Shown here: positions 58,320 to 64,000 of the stretch, in pieces
Numbering within the stretch: the stretch's first letter is position 1
Layout of the letters: each line of letters opens with the position of its first letter
Origin: DASRPD01 sp035646535
Lineage (GTDB): Bacteria; Actinomycetota; Acidimicrobiia; IMCC26256; JANYLB01
Direction: 5' to 3'
Assembly (NCBI GenBank): GCA_035646535.1
Contig: DASRPD010000044.1
Coordinates: forward strand, 1-64,000
DNA: 64,000 nucleotides
Translations under genes and position numbers: made by a program
Notes under the pieces: model-generated
Told to the model about the DNA's origin: nothing
Database searches by the model: none
The model's input: the letters and a program-made list of their open reading frames with translations, nothing else

Positions 58320-59866
58320 ACGGAACCACCAACGGCGCCCACGCACTGCTCGCCACCCTCGTCGATTCGGGCGTCGACGTGTGCTTCGCCAACCCGGGCA
58401 CGTCGGAGATGCACTTCGTCGCCGGTCTCGACACCGTCGCCGAGATGCGAGCGGTGCTCGGCCTCTTCGAAGGAGTGGTCACCGGCGCCGCCGATGGTTA
58501 CGCCCGGATCGCAGGTCGCCCGGCGGCGACGCTGTTGCACCTCGGCCCCGGACTGGGCAACGGGATCGCGAACCTGCACAACGCCCGTCGGGCACACGTC
58601 CCGCTCGTGAACATCGTCGGAGATCACGCGCTGGCCCACAAGCCGCTGGACGCGCCGCTCGAGTCCGACATCGAGACGCTGGCCCGAAACGTGTCGGGCT
58701 GGATCCGGTCGTCGACCTCGACCGCAGACGTCGGCAACGACACCGCCGACGCGGTCGCCGCGGCGCGCACGCCACCGGGCCAGATCGCGACGCTGATCCT
58801 GCCCGCGGATGTGAGCTGGGGCGACGGCGCCACTCCCGCACCACCCCGGCCGATCCCAGTCCCCGCCCGCGTCGGCGACGACGCGGTGACCGCTGCGGCC
58901 ACGGCGCTGCGCTCGGGTGAACCGACCGCGTTCCTGCTCGGTGGTCACGCACTGCGTGAGCCCGCGCTCTCCGCCGCGAGTCGTGCCGGCGTCGCGTGCG
59001 ACGCGCCGCTGTTGGCCGAGACGTTTCCCACCCGGCTCGAGCGGGGCGCGGGCCGACCCGCGGTCGATCGCCTCGGCTACCTCGCCGAGTTCGCGGCGAT
59101 CCAACTCGACGGCCTGGCCCATCTCGTCGTCGTCGATGCCAGGGCGCCGATCTCGTTCTTCGCCTACCCGGACAAGGCGAGCGAGCTGACCCCCGAGGGC
59201 TGTTCCGTCCATGTGCTCGCCGGCCCCGGCGACGACGTGGCCGACGCGTTGGCCCGCCTCGCGGACGCTGTCAGTGGAAGCGAACCCCGGCTGCAAGCAG
59301 CGTCCCGACCGGATCGACCGACCGGCGCGATCACCGGCGAGTCGGTGGCCGACGCGCTCGGCGCCGTGCTGCCCGAGGGCGCCATCGTCGCCGACGAGGG
59401 CCAGACGACCGGGCTGTGGTGCGCACCGTCTACGGCAGGGGCGCCCCGTCACGACTGGCTCACGCTCACCGGCGGCTCCATCGGCTTCGGCCTTCCGCTC
59501 GCCACCGGTGCGGCGGTCGCCGCGCCGGACCGGCCGGTGATCTGCCTCGAGGCCGACGGCAGCGCGATGTACACGTTCCAGGCGCTGTGGACCCAGGCGC
59601 GCGAGGACCTGAACGTCACCACGATCCTGTTGAACAACCGCTCCTACGCCATCCTCAACTTGGAGCTGTCACGCACCGGAGCCGGCACGCCGGGACCAAA
59701 GGCGCTGTCCATGCTCGACCTCCACGGCCCCGAGCTCGATTTCGTCGCTCTCGCCCGTGGGATGGGTGTTGCCGCCGAACGACCGGCCGACTCCGAGGCC
59801 TTCACCGTGGCGCTCGAACGCGCCATCGCCGAGCCGGGCCCGCACCTCATCGAAGCTGTCCTCTGA
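58316..59866 (+). CDS. Thiamine-diphosphate-dependent enzyme, lyase/decarboxylase type
   Basis: 516 residues. N-terminal PYR domain: DVCFANPGTSEMHFVAGLD and LFEGVVTGAADGYARIAG (catalytic Glu). The central domain is around residues 190-320. The C-terminal PP domain holds CLEADGSAMYTFQALW and TTILLNNRSYAIL, the diphosphate-Mg site in the ADGS form. The type resembles benzoylformate decarboxylase and 2-hydroxyacyl-CoA lyase rather than acetolactate synthase, which would need an IlvN partner. Last gene of the three-gene operon. Confidence 0.82.
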   Translation: MNGTTNGAHALLATLVDSGVDVCFANPGTSEMHFVAGLDTVAEMRAVLGLFEGVVTGAADGYARIAGRPAATLLHLGPGLGNGIANLHNARRAHVPLVNIVGDHALAHKPLDAPLESDIETLARNVSGWIRSSTSTADVGNDTADAVAAARTPPGQIATLILPADVSWGDGATPAPPRPIPVPARVGDDAVTAAATALRSGEPTAFLLGGHALREPALSAASRAGVACDAPLLAETFPTRLERGAGRPAVDRLGYLAEFAAIQLDGLAHLVVVDARAPISFFAYPDKASELTPEGCSVHVLAGPGDDVADALARLADAVSGSEPRLQAASRPDRPTGAITGESVADALGAVLPEGAIVADEGQTTGLWCAPSTAGAPRHDWLTLTGGSIGFGLPLATGAAVAAPDRPVICLEADGSAMYTFQALWTQAREDLNVTTILLNNRSYAILNLELSRTGAGTPGPKALSMLDLHGPELDFVALARGMGVAAERPADSEAFTVALERAIAEPGPHLIEAVL

Positions 59867-59890
59867 GCCACCCGCCCTGCTCCACGCCCG

Positions 59891-59941
59891 CCGGGTTTGT
59901 TCACTCGACGCGCGTCGTGAGCGCCCAGTGAACAAACCCGG
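59891..59941. terminator. Perfect 15-bp hairpin between convergent genes
   Basis: Arms CCGGGTTTGTTCACT (59891-59905) and AGTGAACAAACCCGG (59927-59941) are perfectly complementary around a 21-base loop that itself contains the palindrome CGACGCGCGTCG (59906-59917). It lies between the TPP-enzyme stop and the cydB stop, where one structure can end both transcripts. The right arm is AT-rich in its centre but there is no T-run. Confidence 0.7.
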
Positions 59942-59955
59942 GCGACGGGGGCGCG

Positions 59956-60960
59956 CTACTCGACGTCGAGGAGGCTGCGCTGGTCGAGGACGTACAGCAG
60001 CCCGAGCGATGGCACCAGGACCACCACCGCGACCAGGAAGACGATGAGCACCGTCCAGAGGGTCGCGTCGGGTGCGGCGGCGGTCTCGATCTTCAGCGTC
60101 TCGGCCAGGATGTACGGGTACTGCGCGACGCCCCAGGCGGCGACGATCGAACCGACCGCGCCGATCGCGAGGAACCGTGCCCAGGTCGCCGCGCCTCGCA
60201 CGAGCAGGACGAGGCCGACGACCCCGAGCACCATGGAGAGCAGGACCACCGGTAGCGCCCGACCGAGGAGTCGGTCGATGAGGAATCGGTTGTCGTTGCG
60301 CAGCAAGAAGATCCCGGACGTTGCGATCACGCCCGCTCCGATCGCAGCGGCGATCGCTCGACGCCGGAAGTACTCGACCAGCCCCTGGTCCGACAGGCGG
60401 TGGGCATCGGAGACCAGGAACACTGCGGATAGGTAGGCACACACCGCGATGGCGAGCACCCCACCGACGAGCGAGGTCGGGTTGAGCCAGCTGTCCCAGA
60501 GATCTCCGGTGGTACCGCCCGCCGGAACCCGTCCCGACGCGATCCCGCCTGCGACCGCGCCCAGACAGAACGGCACGATGATCGACGACAGCGCGAACGC
60601 TCCGCCAAAGAGCCGCCGGTAGCGGGTCCGTACGACGACCTTGCGGAAGGCGAAGCCCGAGCCCCGCAGCACGATGCCGGCCGCGGCGAGCGACAGGGGT
60701 ACGAAGAGCGTCAACGTGATCGACGCGAAGGCCTCCGAGAAACACGTCCAGATGACGACCAGACAGAAGATGAGCCAGACGTGGTTGGCCTCCCACACCG
60801 GACCGATCGACTCCTCGATCACCAGGCGCGGCTTCGCACCCCGGGCGGCGCCGCCGGCGGTCAGGTCCCAGAATCCTGCCCCGAAGTCAGCGCCGCCGAA
60901 GATCGCGTACAGGATCACACCGGCGAGCAGGATCACGGCGATCACGTCGGCGAGAGTCAT
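59956..60960 (-). CDS. cydB: Cytochrome bd oxidase subunit II (CydB)
   Basis: 334 residues with eight or nine membrane segments. Starts ADVIAVILLAGVILYAIFGG; ADFGAGFWDLTAGG and IGPVWEANHVWLIFCLVV are the conserved CydB loops, and RNDNRFLIDRL is near the C-terminal third. It partners with CydA to reduce O2 using quinol. Its start overlaps cydA by 4 bases. Confidence 0.95.
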   Translation of the reverse strand: MTLADVIAVILLAGVILYAIFGGADFGAGFWDLTAGGAARGAKPRLVIEESIGPVWEANHVWLIFCLVVIWTCFSEAFASITLTLFVPLSLAAAGIVLRGSGFAFRKVVVRTRYRRLFGGAFALSSIIVPFCLGAVAGGIASGRVPAGGTTGDLWDSWLNPTSLVGGVLAIAVCAYLSAVFLVSDAHRLSDQGLVEYFRRRAIAAAIGAGVIATSGIFLLRNDNRFLIDRLLGRALPVVLLSMVLGVVGLVLLVRGAATWARFLAIGAVGSIVAAWGVAQYPYILAETLKIETAAAPDATLWTVLIVFLVAVVVLVPSLGLLYVLDQRSLLDVE

Positions 60961-62363
60961 ACCCGCTCGGTCTCCCGTTCGCGATGGGAACGAGGCCCGT
61001 ACGGTGTGTCGTGCGGGTCGATGTCTTCGTCACCGGCAAGCTCGGCGGCGCGCCACCGCTGTGCCATCCCGCGCAACACGATGATCAGGGTGACGACGAC
61101 AGCCGCGTACAGGACCACGACACCGAGGAACGTGATCCAGACCCCAGAGTTCGTCGTCGCGCCGTCTTCGACTCGCATGTAGTCGTAGACGATCCAGGGT
61201 TGGCGGCCGACCTCGGTCACGACCCAGCCGGCTTCCAGCGCGATCACCGCGGCGATACCGGAGATCGCTCCGAATCGGAGGAACCACTTCGAGCGGGGCA
61301 GGGCGCGTTTTCGCCACCACACGAACGCGAACCAGATCACGAGGGCCAACAGTGCGGTGGCGAGCCCCACCATCACGTCCCATGCGAGGTGGACGGTGTT
61401 CACCTGGCTCACCGTCGGCCGATCAGACGCGGGAACGGAGTCGAGGCCGTCGATCTCGGTGCTCGTGCTGAATCCCGACAGAAGCGAGGCGAGCCCGGGT
61501 ATCGGTACTCCCAGATGCACCTCGCCGTCGGAGCCGAGGTATCCGCCGAGCGTCTCGGGCACATCGGTTGCGTTCTGATCGACCAGCTCCATCGCCGCGA
61601 ACTTCACCGGCTGGTCGTGGAACACCGAGCGTGCCGCGAAGTCACCCACGACCATCTGGACCGGCGTCGCGATCGCGGCGACGGTGAACGGGATGATGAA
61701 GCCGAGCCGGTAGTAGCGCTCCGTACGGCCGCGCAGCATCGCGAACGCGTAGACCGACGCGACCATGAACCCGCCGACGAGGTACGCGGCGACGATCATG
61801 TGGGTGGTCTCGTACGGCGTCGCCTGGTTGAAGATCACCCCGAGGGGATCGACGTCGACGATCTTGCCCGCCGCGTCGAGCGTGAACCCGGCGGGTTGGT
61901 TCATCCACGAGTTCGCCGCGACCACGGCGAACGAGCCGCCGATCCCGGCGACCGCGATCGGCACGCCCGACCAGAAGTGTGGCCAGGGTCTGAGGCGCTT
62001 CCAGCCGTACAGGTAGATCGCGATGAAGATCGCCTCGGTGAAGAAGAAGAGGCCTTCGATTGCGAACGGAATGCCGAAGGCGTCACCCCATTGGCTCATG
62101 AACTGCGGCCAGAGGAGCCCGAACTCGAACGTGAGCACCGTCCCGGTCACCGCGCCGACCGCGAACGTCACCGCCATGACCTTCGACCAGCGCTGGGCGA
62201 GACGCATGGCGTCGGCGTCGTTGTTCTTGATCGCGCGGTAGTTGGCGATGAGCGTCATCGCCGCCCACGACACGCCGAGCGGTACGAGCACGATGTGCAC
62301 CGCGAGCGTGAAGGCCATCTGGGCACGCGCCCAGGGCACCGGGTCCACGGCGAGGATGTCCAC
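60957..62363 (-). CDS. cydA: Cytochrome bd oxidase subunit I (CydA)
   Basis: 468 residues from a GTG. WARAQMAFTLAVHIVLVPLG carries the heme b595 histidine. The quinol loop is short, as in CioA/short-loop CydA types. The GRQPW signature appears as TEVGRQPWIVYDYMR. Further segments include FGLLWPQFMSQWGDAFGIPF and FFFTEAIFIAIYLYGW. High-affinity terminal oxidase for low oxygen or stress. The start is directly preceded by the 10-base palindrome TGATCGATCA (62364-62373) instead of a Shine-Dalgarno site. No cydCD genes are nearby. Confidence 0.95.
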   Translation of the reverse strand: MDILAVDPVPWARAQMAFTLAVHIVLVPLGVSWAAMTLIANYRAIKNNDADAMRLAQRWSKVMAVTFAVGAVTGTVLTFEFGLLWPQFMSQWGDAFGIPFAIEGLFFFTEAIFIAIYLYGWKRLRPWPHFWSGVPIAVAGIGGSFAVVAANSWMNQPAGFTLDAAGKIVDVDPLGVIFNQATPYETTHMIVAAYLVGGFMVASVYAFAMLRGRTERYYRLGFIIPFTVAAIATPVQMVVGDFAARSVFHDQPVKFAAMELVDQNATDVPETLGGYLGSDGEVHLGVPIPGLASLLSGFSTSTEIDGLDSVPASDRPTVSQVNTVHLAWDVMVGLATALLALVIWFAFVWWRKRALPRSKWFLRFGAISGIAAVIALEAGWVVTEVGRQPWIVYDYMRVEDGATTNSGVWITFLGVVVLYAAVVVTLIIVLRGMAQRWRAAELAGDEDIDPHDTPYGPRSHRERETERV

Positions 62364-62433
62364 TGATCGATCACGCTACGCGAGCCGGCGCGCGGGTTCG
62401 CGCACCCGGGTCGCTACCGGCAGGCGGCCGCCG

Positions 62434-63057
62434 TCAGTCGGGCGCGGGTGGACGTTGCGTGGCCAGCAGAATGGCGACCCGGTCGACGAGCGGATCGAGG
62501 GGCGCGGGTGGGTGCACACCCAGGGGCTCCACGCTGAGCACCGCCTCGGTGATGCCCGCCTGCGAGGTCTCGAGGTAGATGAGCAGCGATGTCGCCTGTG
62601 TCGGCGCGAACGTGACGATTACCTCCAGAACCCCGCTGAGTCGATCGACGTAGGACACGTCGCCGACGAGATGCGCCACCTCCAACAGCGCGAGGAACGC
62701 GTCGCCGAACGGTGCGTCGAGCAGGACGCGTCGGCTGTCGTCCACGGTGTCGGTCGACACGCGGGCCGCGGCCCAGGCACTCGGCGTCGGCTGCGACCTG
62801 GCGCGCCGGACGGGATCGGCGGGACGGTCACGCGCGGTGAGGAGCACGGCGTACGCCGCAGTGATCTCGGCGGTGATGACGGTACGGCGACCGGATTCGG
62901 CCAGGTCGTTTGCACCGTCGGGGTGGTGACGGCGGACGAGACGGAGGTACTGCGCCCGAACGTCGGCCCACGGCGAATCCGCGGAGACACCGAGCACGGA
63001 ACGAGCAACGACGCGGTCCGTCTCCTGCGTCTGCTCGTGCGCCTGCTCGTGCGCCAT
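62434..63057 (-). CDS. DnaJ-domain protein directly downstream of tRNA-Gly
   Basis: 207 residues from the ATG at 63057. J-domain at residues about 17-75: VARSVLGVSADSPWADV, RLVRRHHPDGAND with the HPD motif at 45-47, and TAEITAAYAVLLTARD. The C-terminal 110 residues have no family I know. AHEQ is repeated at the N terminus. The ATG is one base after the encoded CCA of tRNA-Gly, so no ribosome-binding site is possible; the mRNA is probably made from the tRNA transcript. Confidence 0.75.
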   Translation of the reverse strand: MAHEQAHEQTQETDRVVARSVLGVSADSPWADVRAQYLRLVRRHHPDGANDLAESGRRTVITAEITAAYAVLLTARDRPADPVRRARSQPTPSAWAAARVSTDTVDDSRRVLLDAPFGDAFLALLEVAHLVGDVSYVDRLSGVLEVIVTFAPTQATSLLIYLETSQAGITEAVLSVEPLGVHPPAPLDPLVDRVAILLATQRPPAPD

Positions 63058-63058
63058 C

Positions 63059-63134
63059 TGGAGCGGACGACGGGATTCGAACCCGCGACCCCAACCTTGG
63101 CAAGGTTGTGCTCTACCAACTGAGCCACGTCCGC
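63059..63134 (-). tRNA. tRNA-Gly (anticodon GCC)
   Basis: Cloverleaf on the minus strand: acceptor GCGGACG/CGTCCGC, D-arm GCTC...GAGC, anticodon stem CAACC/GGTTG with loop TTGCCAA (anticodon GCC), and T-arm CGCGGGTTCGAATCCCG. CCA is encoded at 63059-63061. Discriminator is U. A -10-like TATCGT (complement of 63147-63152) lies 13 bases upstream of the 5' end. The gene for a DnaJ-domain protein starts one base after the CCA. Confidence 0.96.
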
Positions 63135-63198
63135 GTGAAGACAACCACGATAGCAAGGCCCGCGGCTCGGGGAGCGAGCGCCGATCTAGGGTGCGGTG

Positions 63199-64000
63199 AT
63201 GCGGATCGGGATCTTTGGTGGAGCAGCGGTCGAAGGGGGCAGCATCGATGGCGTCGTGAGCGATGCCCGCCGATCGGCGGACGAGGGGTTCGCCACCTAC
63301 TGGTTGCCACAGATCTTCGGCCTGGACGCTCTGACCACCCTGGCGGTGGTGGGCCGCGAGGTTCCGCGCATCGGGTTGGGCACCGCGGTCATCCCCACCT
63401 ACCCGAGGCATCCGATGATGCTGGCCGCGCAGGCTCGCACGGTGCAGGCCGCGAGCGGGAATCGGCTGACGCTCGGCATCGGCCTCTCGCATCAGATCGT
63501 CATCGAGAACATGCTCGGGTACTCGTTCGCCAAACCTGGCACTCACATGCGCGAGTACCTCGAGATCCTCGCCCCGCTCGTGCGCGGTGAGACCGTCGAC
63601 TTCGACGGCGAGAGCCTGCACGGGCATCTCGGCCTGTCACCCATCGACGCGCAGCCATGCCCGATCCTGGTCGCGGCGCTCGGACCCAAGATGCTCGAAT
63701 ACGCAGCACGTCTCGCCGACGGAACGATCCTGTGGATGACCGGCCCGGGAACGATCGAGTCGTACACCGTCCCGACCATCACCGCGGCGGCCGCCGAGGC
63801 CGGCCGGCCGGCGCCGCTGGTCGCCGCGGGCGTGCCGGTCTGTGTCACCAGCGACGCCGACGCCGCCCGCGATCGGGCCGCGCACATCTTCCGGATCTAC
63901 GGGACGCTGCCGTCGTATCGCGCCATGCTCGACCGCGAGGGATTGGACGGCCCGGCCGACCTGGCGGTCATCGGCGACGAGGCCGCAGTCGCCTCCGCCA
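63199..64000 (+). CDS. LLM-class (F420-type) oxidoreductase, truncated by window end
   Basis: 267 codons are present and the frame is open at the right edge. Bacterial luciferase-like TIM barrel: MRIGIFGGAAVEGGSIDG, GFATYWLPQIFGLDAL, GLGTAVIPTYPRHPMMLAAQA, LGIGLSHQIVIENMLGYSF, and PILVAALGPKMLEYAARLADG with TILWMTGP. Such enzymes use F420 or FMN to oxidise or reduce small alcohols, aldehydes or ketones. It is divergent from tRNA-Gly across 64 bases. The partner cofactor cannot be settled by sequence alone, but the Ddn-family gene in the window supports F420. Confidence 0.88.
   Translation, partial: MRIGIFGGAAVEGGSIDGVVSDARRSADEGFATYWLPQIFGLDALTTLAVVGREVPRIGLGTAVIPTYPRHPMMLAAQARTVQAASGNRLTLGIGLSHQIVIENMLGYSFAKPGTHMREYLEILAPLVRGETVDFDGESLHGHLGLSPIDAQPCPILVAALGPKMLEYAARLADGTILWMTGPGTIESYTVPTITAAAAEAGRPAPLVAAGVPVCVTSDADAARDRAAHIFRIYGTLPSYRAMLDREGLDGPADLAVIGDEAAVASA

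Noticed and set aside
58316..59866. Acetolactate synthase large subunit
   Set aside because: The fold matches, but there is no small regulatory subunit and no branched-chain amino acid genes; the neighbours fit a 2-hydroxy acid route better.

Overview
The window is high-GC, densely coded DNA typical of an actinobacterium. GTG starts are frequent (one TTG), 4-nt ATGA/GTGA stop-start overlaps are common, both tRNAs encode their CCA end, and two F420-type enzymes are present (a deazaflavin-dependent nitroreductase and an LLM oxidoreductase). My best guess is Acidimicrobiia; that is an inference from gene style, not a database match.

Layout. 1-2408: two small hypothetical genes and an IS110-family element. 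2430-42711: a large surface-glycan locus in alternating blocks. (a) 2430-8145: a sulfotransferase, a serine-acetyltransferase-like protein and four glycosyltransferases. (b) A minus-strand operon read from 17209 down to 8152: ABC exporter Wzm/Wzt, then glycosyltransferases and four sulfotransferases. (c) 17527-21160: two sulfotransferases around a metallo-beta-lactamase/Rieske fusion. (d) 25676 down to 21212: two paralogous polytopic membrane proteins around a glycosyltransferase-like gene. (e) 26035-33752: a Wzc/CpsD-like tyrosine kinase, then a tightly coupled cassette of PqqD-like protein, nucleotidyltransferase, polytopic membrane protein, HPr-kinase-like protein, PqqD/degenerate-kinase fusion and methyltransferase. 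(f) 36815 down to 33749: a Tat-exported Ser/Thr-rich protein and a nucleotide-sugar dehydrogenase. (g) 37143-42711: a cysteine-free Rrf2 regulator, CysQ, CysD, CysN, an exported protein and a parallel beta-helix protein. An NDP-sugar epimerase (43620 down to 42688) closes the locus.

Read together, CysDN activates sulfate, CysQ would remove the PAP by-product, and seven sulfotransferases would use PAPS on a glycan built by the glycosyltransferases and exported by Wzm/Wzt. The simplest reading is a sulfated extracellular polysaccharide or glycolipid. No APS kinase is visible, so PAPS synthesis must be completed elsewhere. The PqqD/nucleotidyltransferase/HPrK-like cassette resembles parts of RiPP (lasso peptide) tailoring sets but has no recognisable cyclase, protease or precursor. 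It is the best candidate here for an undescribed system.

43837-64000 is more housekeeping-like: a molybdate uptake operon (regulator, ModA, ModB, ModC), a ferritin-like protein, the nitroreductase, a GH16 lipoprotein, a DUF4190-type protein, tRNA-Val(GAC) with an odd anticodon loop, an S8 protease lipoprotein, an FtsX-type permease, an SDR, a three-gene operon resembling alpha-oxidation (PhyH, FAD oxidase, TPP lyase), cytochrome bd (CydAB), and tRNA-Gly(GCC) whose CCA end lies one nucleotide before the start codon of a DnaJ-domain gene. The window ends inside an LLM oxidoreductase.
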